A stretch of DNA of 64,000 nt from Madurella fahalii (taxonomy: Eukaryota > Ascomycota > Sordariomycetes > Sordariales), in assembly GCA_029876055.1 (NCBI GenBank), contig CM056876.1, positions 3,472,001-3,536,000 of the forward strand, read 5' to 3'. The translations under genes and the position numbers were made by a program. The notes under the pieces are model-generated. The model ran no database searches. It was given only the letters and a program-made list of their open reading frames with translations, and had not been told where the DNA came from. Shown one piece after another: positions 45,346-58,127 of the stretch; position 1 is the first letter of the stretch, and every line of letters starts with the position of its first letter.

Positions 45346-47632
45346 CCTAAGAACCTCATGTTGGATACTAGGTAGACTACTATATAGCCTTATCTAGTCG
45401 GATAGGTCAGTCGGAGGAGGTCAGTCCAGTGAGATCAGCCTTTATTAAAGTAAATCAGTTCGCTTTTTACCGGGTTGAACTCTATACCGTGAGCTCTTAC
45501 CTACTGTATACAGGTAGTCCAAGCTCTTTCTAGTTACTAGCAGTTAATCTTCGAATTTTTCCTAAAGGCTAGGAGATTGGTATCGTCAGCGAAGCCTACT
45601 AGTCTGATTTCAGGATATTTCTCCTTTAGTATCTTATATATCGAAGCTATATAGAGGATAAAGAGAATAGGGGATAGGGGTGAGCCCTATAGAACTTCGG
45701 CCTTGATATCGAACTATTAAGCTTATTGGCCATCGAAAAGGAGTGTTATTTTGAAGTTAGTAAGCTAGGCTTTTATCCAGTAGACTAGCTACTATAGAAA
45801 GCCGAGGTTACGAATGGTAGTTAATAATCGGATATAGTTAACTCTATTGAAAGCTCCTATAAGATCCAGCGATAGTAAAGAAGCTACAGCTTATTGTCTC
45901 TAGGCCTCACGGACCTAGGTTACCACTAGTTAGATTGCTAGCTCTATTAATCTATTCTCCCGGTTTCTTATTTGTTCGTCGGGTAGTAGGCCGTAGGCTT
46001 CAGCTGTCTCAGTAATCCTTTTTATTATCACTGCTTTAATCACTTTCTCTACCATAGAGAGTAGAGAGATCGGCCTATAACCTCTAGAGATATAGTAGTT
46101 AGACAGCTTTTTTCCAGCCTTCGGAAGCACTATTACTATTGCCTCTTTAAGTCTCTGGGGGAACCATCCTAGCTCGAAGTATCTCTAGGCGAGAAAAGCT
46201 AAGATCCTATAGAGTAGCTATTTATAGGCCTTAAATAGGTCTATAGGTAGGTAATTGTTACCTAGAGTTTTCTAGGGCGAGATCTCGGATAGTATCTCCT
46301 TTATATCCCTAGAGGTAACAATCCGGCTGATCTCGAACTTCGGCTTCTACGCCTAGAATAGCTTAGGGTTCTAAATATCTAATAGATCAGCTGGAGGGTC
46401 AGGAAAGAAGTGGTTAGCTAGAGCTGTCGCTTTTTAGAGGTAGGTTGATAGGGTAGGCTAGCCTGTCGAATCTTTGAGGGTTAGGAGTTTAGGGGGTTCA
46501 GCCAGCTTAAAGCTTTTATACCTAGCCTATCATTCGAGTTTCTAGAGTAAAGCTATATCATAGGATGCTCTTTATAGAACCTCTCTCTATACTTTCGTCT
46601 TAGCCTTTTTGACGATCTTTAAGAGGTCTTTAAGTCTGTAGCTAAGTTAGATCTTATTATAATCTGTTAGCACCTCTTTTACTAATTACTTGGCTTTTCT
46701 AGCCTCTTTAACTTTATTCTAGACCTCTAGAGACTACCAAGTAGCTTAGTACTCTATATTAGCTTTTCTCCAAGGGGTACTAACTTCTATAATCCTCGTC
46801 AACTCCCTGATAAGTCTATTAAAAGCTCTTTCTAGCCCCTCAGCTATCTGGACTTAGTTAGATAGTCCTATAGGTCCTCTGTCGTCTAGGTCTAGTATTG
46901 AAGGCAATAGGGCTACTTCGGCCTGAACTCTCTATTGGTCTATCTTTTTCCAGTTCCACCCTTGAGATTGTAGTTATTGGTATAGTTATAGGTGGTAGGT
47001 AAGGATTTTGAAGACCTAGGGAAAGTGGTCTGATTTTCCCTTTTCCTCGATGCCGAGTAGGAGTATTGGATACCCTCTGAAGCCTAGATAAGGTCAAGTG
47101 TTAAAGGCTTACCTCGTTAGTTCCCTCGAAGAACCTGGGTAATAGTATTGTAGAGGGTAATAAGGTCGAGGTCTCAGAAGATAGATAGTTAGAGCAGAGT
47201 TTCAGAATCTGGGTTATACCGGTCAAACTGATCCTATAAGGGATAGTAGAGGTTGAAGTCACCTATAAAGACTACTAGGCAGGCTGGCTTTAGCCTTTCT
47301 AGTAGTTCTTTAGGTATTATCTTAACTAAAGGGGGGTTATATACTAACTAGACCTCGAGGTCTCCTCTATCTCCTTGCCTGCCAAGGCGTATCCGACACT
47401 AGTATCTAGAAGACTCATATTCCTACTGGCTAATATCGATTCTCTTATTGACGAAGATAGCTACTCTACCTCTTGGTTTGAAGACTAGGTGGTATCAGCT
47501 ACTTCAGAGGCAGTAGGTTGACTTTATAAAGTTGTTGACTTATAGTTCCTGGATAGTTAGGAGGTCGAATTTAGCTTCTTCTAGTAGTATCTCTAAGGCT
47601 AGTTTGTTTTCTCCAGTATTCCATAGCAGTAT

Positions 47633-47848
47633 TGTTACGAGTCAGACGTGCTTAGCATGGTGGCACGTGACTAGACTGCCCTGTTGCGTAGAATGACCAC
47701 TTCGCAGTCATTCTGCACTTAGTTAGAAAATGGACAGACTTAACACACTTTTGATGCTCATGTTAGGGTTCATGAAGTGTCTGCCACAGGGCAGTCAAGC
47801 CTGACCTCCTTATGGTTTCCGCTAGCGAGTAGCGAGACACTCGTAGCA
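47633..47848. mobile_element. Solo LTR (216 bp) of a further family
   Basis: TGTTACGAGT...ACTCGTAGCA, with partly inverted ends, flanked by AGTAT at 47628-47632 and 47849-47853. It separates the ORF1 and ORF2 regions of the LINE. Internal inverted repeats: CTGCCCTGT with ACAGGGCAG, and AGAATGA with TCATTCT. It is not RIP-mutated. Confidence 0.85.
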
Positions 47849-48386
47849 AGTATCATAAATCCTATTAGGGTATAAGATCGTTAGTAGTGTCTTGTTTTTA
47901 GGCTTCGATAGATTAGGAGCTGGGCTAGAGATCAGATTAGGAGCTGAGCTAGATATCAGGCTAGGAGCTAAGCTAAGAACTTAACTGGGAGTTGAGCCGG
48001 GTAGGCTAGTTAGAGACTACTAGGAAAGGGAGCCGGCCCTACTTTAGGTCTTAGGAAGCCTATTAGATATAGATAGACCTTTCCTACATCCGAACTGGAC
48101 CACCACTTTAATAGTAGTTATCTTCAGTAGCGAAGTTGAAAGGGGAGTTCCAGTAACCGGGAGAGCAGTTGATTCGAAGGTTCGAGGGCGGTATAGGTAG
48201 GCCTCCTTTACTATTATCTTCGCTTTTACCCTTTCAGGACACTCTCTATCCCAAGCTAGATACTGTCCTCTATAGGCCAGGTACTGGTAGGACAGTCTAT
48301 AGTTAGTATAGGTAGGGTATTAGGCTTTGCCCTCTTTACTACTGGGGCTATAGGCTCCTATTCCGTATCTTGGGCACAGAGACTCC

Positions 48387-48632
48387 TGTAAGGAGTTGTT
48401 GATAGGCACGTTAAAGGAGTTGGGACACGATATACCAGTACCGATAAGTTAACGGTTATAGGGAAAAGTCTTCATGAACAGCCTCCTTCTATTAATAGAG
48501 ACTAATCCTTATAGATCAGAAGTTCCTTTGCATATACAGCTACTATATAGAGTTCTTATCTACTAGGTAACGTGACATTATTATAGGGCATTCGCCCAGT
48601 CATTCTAATTCCATCAAGAGGCTCTCGTTACA
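48387..48632 (-). mobile_element. Diverged solo gypsy LTR
   Basis: 246 bp, TGTAAGGAG...CTCTCGTTACA, flanked by ACTCC at 48382-48386 and 48633-48637. It shares the framework of the 59308 LTR (GATATA..., AACAGCCTCCT, AGACTAATCCTTATAGATCAGAAG) but is clearly divergent, so it is a sister subfamily. It splits the CCHC knuckle region of LINE ORF1. Confidence 0.85.
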
Positions 48633-50154
48633 ACTCCTTTCTATAGTACCGGCTTATATAGCCCTATTTCCAGTACTTGAAGTACTAGGTCAGCTGTAAA
48701 AGAGCCTAGTAGGGCTCGTAGTTAAAGACCTGTACTCTGAAAATTACCCCTAAGTTGTAAGCTGCTTTAGCTTCCTATTGGTTAGTAAAGGTAACTAGAA
48801 CCATTACCTAGGTAAGGCTCTAGTCCTTTAGGTACTGGAATTTAACTTTGTCAAGTGATTTCAAACCTAGGTTTTAGCCGAATTCTAGTTCTATTACCCC
48901 TTAGAGGTCTTTTCGCTGAAGCTCTTTAACTAGGACTGTAAAGGTCCTTTAGACCTCTCTTACCTAGATTCCAAAGGCTTGTTAGATCCAATTGTTGTTA
49001 TTAGAAGAGTACTAGTCCCGGGTAGCCGGATCCGAGAAAGTAACTACTATATTCCCACTCGGGAGCTTCTGGGCTACTACTGCTCCCTTTCGACCTAAGA
49101 CCTAGTTAATAGCCTGAACTATCTCAAGTAGGCTCCGTTTAGCTAAGTCAGGTAGTAAGCCATTGCCTTTGACTAGGATCTCTCGGTTTGCCTTTACCGA
49201 GATCACTTTAGCTGGCTAGGCTGAGGTCAAAGTAGTTGGGTTTCCTCGGGTAACGTCAGCTTAGATCTGAGTTAGTTGAGTCGGCTTAGTTAGCTAGGTC
49301 TCCTGGATAGCCACTCTTACTTCTTTAGCTACTATTTTCCAGAGATTAGGTAGAGTAACTGTCGAGATTGACCCTAGTACTACAATAGCTTTCCGGTAGG
49401 CTTGTTAGATCTCTTTTACCAGGCTTCGAGCTCTATCCTTGCTTCCAGTCAGTACAAAGGTAAGGAGCTTGTTAACTAGATTGTCGAAGTTCTCTAATGT
49501 AGGGTATTTTAGCCAGCTATTATTAACGTGAGTTTATTGAACTTAGGAGGGTTAGGTTGGCTGGGTAGGTCTCTGAGACTCTCTTAGGCTGTTGTTAGTA
49601 CGGTTAGGTATAGAACAAATGGGTCGAAGCAGTCTCGGAGTAAGGGCTGCAGCTGAGGTTGAGATCAGTGCCGAGGTCGAGGTCGGAGCTAGCGTTGAGG
49701 CTAGGGTTGGGATTAGGGCTAGGGTCTCTTCTCCCATTTCTATTTCTACTTCAACGCTACCTATAGTAGGTAGGAGATAGCTTATATAATTAGAGAGGTA
49801 GCTTATATAGTCTGGGTAGTAGTTAGTGCAGTTCGAGGTAGCTAGTATGATCGTATGGTGGGGAGGACCTTTCAGTAAACCTGATAATTAGCTGGCTAGT
49901 TAGTGCCTTATCTATAAGGCTATCAGGCTAACAGATCTGCTATGAAGATTTTACTGCTGGCCAAAGCATTCGATCCGGCCTGGTTTTTCGGGCCTAACTG
50001 CAGCCACGTAACGGGTATCACGTAGCTGCAGTTAGTATCGTTAGATAAAACTTTTCGAGAGGAGTTCGGTGTAGGTTACGGCTATTTTGCCAGTTTTACA
50101 GGTAAGCAGCTAGCAAAGTAGAATAGAAGAATGCTTCTACTTATCTATTATTTA

Positions 50155-52676
50155 GTAATATTAGTTTTATAGATTAGTCAGATACTAAATACTATTTTTT
50201 TAAGTTAGTAGAAGAGGAGATTACCACTAATGTAGAAGATATCGAGACCTAGTAGATTTAAATAAAGGTGGCTCCTGACTTAGAGCTAGTACTAACCTTA
50301 ATTTTTTAAAGATTATATAGTTTTTAGGAGATTTCTTTTTTATTTAGGTTAGAGTTAATATCTAGGATACCCTAGGATATAGTTTAATATAGATAGATAT
50401 TAATTAATGTCTTATCGTCTATACTTTTATTGGTTTTCAATATTTTTCGAAATTACGATATCAACTTTAGTATATTCACTATATCTTCCTTTAATACCTA
50501 TTAATTATATTCTAAAGGCTAGCTAACCTAGTTAATTAAAAAAAAGTTTTACTCTAGAATTATCTCTTACCTTGGATCTCTTTAACTTCCTACTCTCTAT
50601 TATCTTCTAAGTCTAGTATTAGTATTATAGATATATCATCTTCTTTTAGACTATATTATAGTTCTAATATCGCTATAGGGAAAACATTATATAGACGATC
50701 ATACTTTTCTAGGAGTACTAACTGATAAGTTAAAGATTTAATCCAATTTAGGATATAGAATAGGCTAATAAACTTAGATACTAACTTCTTTAGTGACTTG
50801 AACTTTAAATTCCAGGTTAATAATAAAACTAAACTTTCTTTTCTAAAATCTCTTTTTATATATCTCTTATTATAATATTACTTCTAAATTACAATTACTT
50901 TAGCCTAATATTACTTTAACTATTTTCTTAATTTAATAAACTTTTTAATTCTTTCTATTATATTAGGTACCCTTCTTTCTTAAATATCGTCTTCGATATA
51001 ATATAAGATTGGAGGTTAATAACCTATTAGTACTTTAAAGAGAGTTATCTTAATTATAGAATTAACAGTATTATTAATAATAAATTTGGTTTTTAGAAGA
51101 AGATTCGTCTAGGTAACAGGGCTTTAGTATACAAAATAACAGAGGTACTAAATAAGTATCTAATTTACTTACTCCATTTACCTATCAGTTTATAGATAAA
51201 AAGCTGTAGATAACTATTAATATACCTTTTATAGATAATATAAATTACTTTAGAACTATAATATAAAAACAAAACCTTAATTACTGATATAGCTATTAAT
51301 AGAGCTATATTTAAATTCAATTTCTTTATAAAGGAGTTCTACTAGTTCTTAGCTAGTGATAGTAATAGAGGCTAGAAAAAACTGGTTTATCTTAGTATAC
51401 TAATCGATAACTACTAGAATTATATCTTTTTCTAAGCTATTTAGGCTCTTTACTATAGGAAAACTTATAATGAAATCTATAATAATCTCATTTTAAAAAT
51501 ATATTAGGATTGGTAGCGACTTAAGTAATCTATATAGCTTATATTATCTTGCTTTACTAACTTAGTAGGTATAGTAAGTTTTATAATAGTTCTTAATATC
51601 TTTAGTTATATTATACTAAAAGTATTTTTATTATAATAATTCGAGAGTCTTCTCGATATAAAAAATAGCCTACTAATAAATCATTATAAAAAAGCTAGAA
51701 TAACTCTTATTTAATAGCCTACTCTACTAAGACGAATAATCATCTTTAATATAATATTTCTTATTTATATCTAAATACCTATTCGGATAAAATACTCTGG
51801 TTTTATATTGAATTTAATAACTTTTTTTAATTTTTAGAGTTACTAGATCTATAGTTTGTAGCTCTAGAATTAATTCTTTTATAGACTTTAACAAGTTTAT
51901 AATATAAACTGCTTCGAGTCAAATATATCTCTTTATATATTAATAAATAATAATTTACTTTCATTTAAGCTAATTAGCTTCTTAGTAATTCTAAAGTTCT
52001 TATAAAGAGATATTTAGTGATCTTATAGTAACTTCTGATAGATAACCTATTATTCTAGGTTTCTAATTAGTAAGTTTATTAGGGTTCTGTATACAGATAT
52101 TTTTACCTTTCTCTAGTATATAATAGGTTTTTTTATCTCTTTCTATAGTTATCTTTTTAACCTAGGTACTAGTTGATTTGCTAGAATCTTCTATATAAAC
52201 TCTTTTACTTTTTTCTATATAGTAAACGAGTTTATTTATTTCTATAATCAGTCCTCTAATCTGGTTTACCTGAGTAATTTTGTTTTCTAATATAGGTATT
52301 TACTCGAGTCTAGTTAAATATTTTTTATTCTCGTAATCTAGTCTTCTTAAAAGGCTATTAACTAGATTTCGTTTTCTAGGCTAGTATTTGATAATAAAGT
52401 CAAATCCTATTAAGTATATATACTATCTAGCTTACCGGCTATTTAATCAGTTTTATTTTATAAATCTCTAAAGGTTATTATAATCCAAAAATATAGTAAC
52501 TTCCTATTAACTCTCTTTATATAATATTGTTAATACTTAAAAACTTCTATAATAGTTATTATCTCCTTATTAAGAGTTCTATAGTCTATAGCCGGTCTAG
52601 AAAACTTCGTTGACTAGAATATAATAGGATATTTTCAACTCTCTTTCGGAACCTATAATAAGATAGCTCCCTTCCC
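50155..52676 (-). pseudogene. RIP-decayed gypsy pol fragment (RNase H to integrase)
   Basis: On the minus strand this matches the intact-order gypsy at 62490-64000 and continues about 1 kb beyond the homologue of the window end. Homology stops abruptly at about 52676 in the RNase H region. Many G-to-A and C-to-T differences and stops make it non-functional. Confidence 0.8.
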
Positions 52677-54030
52677 AGTGAACAAACATCGGAGGCCACT
52701 CGCGCAGGCGGCTGGGCATCGCAAAAATCAGAAAGCAGTACCTTTGCGATCTGCTCTTTCGATTCCAAGGGGTTGCAGCACCGCATAGTCGCTACGTGGC
52801 CGATTGGTGGCCGAAGACGTCGATTTCGAGGATTTGAAGTGAGATTTTCGAGCGCCCGAAAATCTCTTATCGCCCCGCCCGACAACCACGACCTGACCCC
52901 AACGACAACAATAAGCTGCAATAAGTTTGCAAGATTAGGGGGATACTGGGTACGAAAACCACCTGACTCTTTCGACGTTCTGAAGAAGAGATAAGGCACC
53001 CCCGGCCCTACCCGGTTCTGGGAGTACGGCTGCTAGAAGTGGCGACGAGAGCCTAGACGCAGCTACGACGAGGATACGGAGCGAAAGTCGAAGTACGATT
53101 CCAATTACAAGAGTTGTTAATCGACCGAGGAGACGGAAGGTTACAGGTTCGTTAAGGGAGGTAAATCAACGGGCGACCGGTCTTCTTACAAAGCGCTTCA
53201 CCCTCTCGACAAACAGCATACTACAAGAGGAGGAAATATAACGGTGGATCAGGGCAGGTTAGTGGCAGTACGCAGCCGTTGAGGACTATGCCGGCGTAGT
53301 AGTTCTCGCCTGACGGCGCCGCTGCAAGACACGGTCGGTACTACGGCTTCGGCCTCGCGGGGAGACCCTCGTAGTATAACGGGAAGCTGGAACCTGGGGT
53401 TGCACCTAGGGGAAGGTGGGCCGTAACGACTACACCTGGACCGGAAGAGGGGAGTTTACAACGGAGGTCTTGATTTGCACTCGAGGCATAGGCGAAACGT
53501 GGACGATGCTTCTTCAGTGGACCTGTTAGACTATACGCGTACGGGTCGCATCCCAGGTATACAGGCATTGTAGTTACGGTATGGGATGAAGCTGCGGATA
53601 GGTGTGCACTGGTATAGTGCCTCGGCCGGAGATCGAATGCGCGGTGTCACCGCCTTGTCGGAGGAACTTCGCTTCTGAGGAGTAGGGTAGTCAGCTCGAG
53701 AGGACGGACGCTCGTATCGGTCTTACAAGAGGGAGAGAACTGCAATGGCGAGGAGTACCCAGCTCGCACCCGGGCCCCGACTAGTTGCGTGGTCGTTGTG
53801 GTGTCGTCTACGAATCGCCAGGCAGTTGTGCCTCTTGCGGAGAGCTTAAGGTGCAAACCTTGGGGTCCTATGCTCCTTATGCACGCCCAACGACAACGAA
53901 AGGCTGTAAGTCGTAAGGAAGCTAGTAGAGAGGCTAGCTTTACCTCTCTGACTAGATACCCCCTCAAGGCAAATCTTCGCTGTATATAGCTTAGGTAACA
54001 CGTTCGTAGAGATTACAAATCTAGAGACTT
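52677..54030. other. GC-normal, non-RIPed segment of unknown nature
   Basis: About 1.35 kb of normal base composition between a RIPed gypsy fragment and a RIPed LINE. Several frames have 60-137 open codons on both strands (for example 52586-52999 minus, 53647-53967 minus, 53789-53989 plus), none with a family motif I recognise. One plus-strand frame has protein-like composition around 53040-53270 (rich in Arg, Lys, Tyr and Asp) but is broken by stops. No clear LTR, inverted repeat or duplication at its ends. Confidence 0.45.
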
Positions 54031-57000
54031 CAAGGTCACTAGTTATAACAACAGCTATAGCCTCTAGGGTAGAGCTGGAAAAAGATAGATAAGTAAAGGG
54101 TATAGGTCGAGGCTGTTCTACTACTTACAATGCTTGGTTTTGACGATACTAGCCTCTCTGGGCTAGACTGTTAGACCCGAGAGGCTGAGGGTCTCAATAG
54201 AGCCTTTGACAGGTTTATTGAGGAGCTTACTAGGATAGCTGAGACTAACACCTCCCAAAAGAAGACTAATACTAGATTCTAAGCTAATTGGTAGATCTCG
54301 GAGGTACAGGAGAGGGTTAAGGAGACAAGGCAAGCTGAATGGCTAGCTAAATAGGTCCCAATAGACTACAATAAGGTCTAGCTCAACCAACGACTTAAAG
54401 ACTGCTCGAGGGCTATTAAGGAGGTAAAGACAAGGACTTAGAGAGCTACCTTATAGGAGGCTAACCATGATATAGCTCTGCTATAGAAGCTTGAGTGGTA
54501 GGCTCAGTGTAAAAGCTTCAAGCCAGCTGAACCTCTAAGGCTCCTAGCCTTTGACGATCCGACAGGTCAGCCTACCCTATCTACTCATGCCCAGAAGGCC
54601 ACGACCTTTACTGAACGATTCTTCCCTGACCTGTCTGCTGATCTATTGGATATCTAGGACCCAGACCTATCCTAGCCTTAGAAGCCGAAGTTCGAAATCA
54701 ACAAGGTTATTATCTCTGAAGATATTAAGGAGGTCCTATCTAGGGCCTTACCTTGGAAGGTCCCGGGCAACGACCACCATTCTACTGGCCTGCTTAAGGT
54801 TTGTAGATAGCTGCTCTATAGGGTATTGGCTTTCCTTATCCAAAGATACTTCGAGCTAGAGTAGTTTCTGGAGAAGCTTAAGGAGGCTACTGTTATAGTA
54901 CTTCTAAAGGTAGAGAAGAAGCTAGCTAACTACTGTACCTTTAGAGGCTACAGGCTGATTTCGTTACTTCCTACTATCAGGAAGGTTATCGAGGTAGTGG
55001 TAACAAGGAGGGTTATAGAGGTAGCTGAGACCTTCGACCTACTACTTGATGAGCAGATGGGAAACCGGGAAAATCGGTCTATAGAGCTAGCTATTCGGCT
55101 AGTAATAGCCCAAGTTTGGGAGGTGTGGAAGCAATGGGCTACAGTCTACCTACTATAGTTAGATATTATAGGGGCCTTCAACAGGGTCAACTACACCCAG
55201 CTCTTCACTACTCTTCAGAACCAAGGCTTCTCTCAGTGGCTAGTTTACTGGGTAAAGGCCTAGATTACTAGCCGAAAAGCTACCCTCTTCTTCGACAGCT
55301 AACAAGCCCAGGAAACTGATATCAGAGCAGGAGTCCTACAGAGCTCCCCTTTATCCCCTATTCTCTTTATCCTCTATATAGCTTTGCTGTATAAGGTGCT
55401 AAAGGAGAAGCACCCTGAGGTTAGCCTAGTGGGTTTTGCCGACGACACGAATATCTTGGTCTTCAGAAAGCACTCGAGGGTCAACTGCTGGTAGCTAGAG
55501 AGAGCTTGGGTTACTTGTATCCAGTGGGCTAAGGCCTACGGTATAGAGTTCAACCTGGTAAAGAGCGAGCTCATCCACTTCAACAAAGGTTAGAGCAACT
55601 GGGTCGAAGCCCTACAACTGGCCAACCTAGATGAGCAAGGCTGTATTGTGGTTAAGCCAGTGTCTAACGCAAGGTTCTTTGGGATCTAGCTTGATTAGAG
55701 GCTCAACTGGAGGACCCATGAGGCTAGGGTAGTGGGCAAGTTGAAGACTCAAGATTTTGCCCTATCTAGGATTGCAGTTAAGACTTAGGGCCTGGACCTG
55801 ATCTGGGCAAGGGAGGTCTACACTAAGTATATCTGGAGTGCTATAGCCTTTGTAGCTTCTAACTACTACTAGCTTGCCACAGTCAATGGCCGGCCTCAAG
55901 ACATTATAGCTAGGCTAGTTAAAGCCTAGTTAAGGAGCCTTAGGGTAGTAGCTAGGGCCTACAGAGCTACCTCTATTCGAAACCTTGAGATAAAGATGTG
56001 GATGCTACCTTTAGACCTATATCTCAACAAAAGGTTTGCAGACTTCGAAGACTAGCTCGAAGTCCCTCTGCTATAGACCGGGCAAAGCTATAAGGCCTCG
56101 AGGTACCTACCAAGCTCCCTAATCTAGGAGGCCTGTAACAAGCTATATAAGAGGTTCCAAAGACAAAGGTAAGATCGCAGGCCTGCATTACCACAATAAC
56201 TAACAGTCTCAGAAAGAGCTGTTATTACTATTAACCAGTGGGTAAGCTAGGGTTAAGAGGAGTAGGGCTAGAGCTAAGGGCAAAGCCACAACAACAGCTA
56301 AGGCCAGGAACAAGAACTAGGTCCCATAGCAGAGGAGGTATTAAGGAGAGTATAGGAGGAGTAGTGGAAGAAATAGGTCGAAGGCCAGTCTACTCAGTTA
56401 GCTGATAAAAGCTCTCCCGAACTACTATTTACTGATAAAGTGCTATAGAAGCACTAAGACCTTACTAAAGTCTAGAGCTCACTACTAGTACAGGCTCGAA
56501 CTGGGATTATCGGCCTACAGGGCTTCCTTTTCTAGCAAGGCATTCCAGACTACTCCACTCTCTAATGTAGCTATAGGGAGGGTCGAGAGATAGTTGAGTA
56601 CCTAGTGAGTTGGAGAAAATAGTCTCTAGAGGGCAGGGTCCCTCTGATCAGAGGGACATAGTTACTAGGATGGTGTCTAGGGGCTGGAACTTACCGTGGA
56701 CCCATTTTTCTTTCGTACCATAAATAGGACCGTCCTGGCCATTGCTCCTTAGATAGGATAATCAATTCAGTACTTTTCTTCACACTTGTTGCAAGCTCAA
56801 TTGACGAGCTCTCCTTGTATATAAAGCGATCTCCCTCTGATCAGAGGGAGCTCTATCTGCATATGTTGTTTTGACCTTGTTTAGACTGCAGGAACCCGAT
56901 TTGTAGTAGTGTCGCCTAGCCTGTCTTGTCTATCTTGTCTGTCGGGCATTTGGCTGTCTGTCCTCCCCCTTGTTTTTGGTGGATATATGGGTGTAGATGT

Positions 57001-57468
57001 GTGTTTCTACACCATTTCACTAGTTGTCTGGTACCCAATACTGCTGAAGCCTAGAACCTAGCTAAGATAGGAAGTTCGAACTCACTGGGACCTTAACCTT
57101 GTATTACAAGGCTGAGACTCCTAGAACCTCTGGCTACTGAGGAAGGTTTTGAGCTAGCTAATAGATTCGGGTTACTTGTTGGAATATAACCTGGCCTGAC
57201 AGCTAGAGCTAGAGGCCGAAGAGGCTGAGGAAGAGGAGGGGGTGGTGGAAGAGGTGGGGAAATCTGAAGTTGAAGACTAGAAATCTTTAAAGCTTTATAT
57301 AAGGTCTTTCTCTTTGTTGCAGCTAACTGACTTCTACTACTATTATTTCTTATTACTTGTTGACGTAGGTTTTTTTTACCTGGCCTGTTTGGCGCGGTTT
57401 TTCCTATATATATAGCGGTAGAAGGTCCGGTACACCTAGTTTAGGTAGAACGGTATAGGAAGAATAAT
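54031..57468 (+). mobile_element. Second Tad-like LINE copy, 5'-truncated and RIP-decayed
   Basis: Same family as 41851-50138 in the opposite orientation; both share the RVELEKDR segment and the 3' end with an AAT-type tail. ORF2 remnants: EDIKEVLSRALPWKVPGND near 54715, LISLLPTIRKVIEVVVTRRV near 54955, the catalytic FADDTNILVF at 55435-55464, and a post-RT region with a conserved YTKYIWSAIAF motif near 55815. The endonuclease and ORF1 are missing. It carries a 401-bp insertion at 56623-57023 absent from the other copy. Confidence 0.85.
56623..57023 (+). mobile_element. Helitron-like non-autonomous insertion
   Basis: Compared with the other LINE copy, 401 extra bases lie between ...AAAATAG and TTGTCTGG, with no target duplication. 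The insert begins TCTCTA and ends CTAG; a hairpin GGTGTAGA-N8-TCTACACC (56990-57013) lies 10 bases before the end. TC start, CTRR end, subterminal 3' hairpin and no duplication are Helitron hallmarks. The 5' flank is G where A or T is usual. Two 20-bp perfect palindromes (56638-56657 and 56831-56850) and a TATATAAA box (about 56818) lie inside. Confidence 0.65.
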
Positions 57469-58127
57469 AATATAATTTAATATCTAATCTTTAAATATTT
57501 TCTAGTTCTTTTTAGTCTATTATTGTATATCTACTGAAAGGTTATTATAGTAGTTATATTAGCAATTATGAAGATGTTCTTTTATCTAGTCTAAAACGAA
57601 AAGAATTTGATTTATACCCGTTTTAAATTACTTTGGGTCTCCTATAAATACTTGTTATAGATCTTAGAGCTATTTTAGACGACGTTAATAGGTAGTATTA
57701 TTAGAGAACTAAATTAGATATTTTACTTTAATTACTTTTTAGCTCTTTTTAGAATTATTAGATTCTGCTGAGAAGGAATAATATTATCTTTTTTTCAGAA
57801 GAGGTTTATCTAGTAATATACTTAACTTTTAAAGTAAACTCTCTTCTTATTTTTATAAACTCTTTAATACTTATAGCTATTAAATCCAAAAATAAGTTGA
57901 TTCCAATAGGTTATTATAGTATAGAGTGGAATATAGGATTTAAGAGTCTAAGATAGTATAGGAGGATATATAATATCGAATATTTAGTATCTCGAACCGA
58001 TAAAGACGAATAGGATTTATAGGCGATTGAGGTGTATTTTTCTAGGAACTCTCCCTTCGCTCCAATATATTTAATATATTAATTATAGGTACTATCTCGG
58101 CTAATGATAGAACAGAAGGATCAGAAT
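57469..58127 (-). pseudogene. RIP-decayed gypsy gag
   Basis: Reading the minus strand from 58127 gives a heavily mutated copy of the gag region 59559-60215 of the plus-strand gypsy, including the leader after the LTR. It is cut at 57468 by the LINE end. Confidence 0.8.

Larger units (their letters stand above)
41851..50138 (-). mobile_element. Tad-like LINE (non-LTR retrotransposon), RIP-decayed, with nested insertions
   Basis: Flanked by a perfect 16-bp duplication ACTTATCTATTATTTA (41835-41850 and 50139-50154). It is on the minus strand: 5' end at 50138, 3' end at 41851 with an AAT-type tail. Removing nested elements leaves about 5.65 kb. An ORF1 remnant with a degraded CCHC knuckle and the RPRTF motif lies near 48160-48750 and is split by a solo LTR. 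ORF2 remnants: endonuclease at about 47030-47632 (ending in GDFNLYYP), reverse transcriptase at about 45400-46130 (YRPISLLSMVEKVIKAVI and FADDTN near 45580), and a post-RT region near 42800-43180. Stops are mostly TAG and TAA. Tad1-type LINEs are the common non-LTR group of Sordariomycetes. Confidence 0.88.

Noticed and set aside
56090..56560. A host gene between LINE RT and its 3' end
   Set aside because: The stretch aligns in order with the other LINE copy and has many stops.
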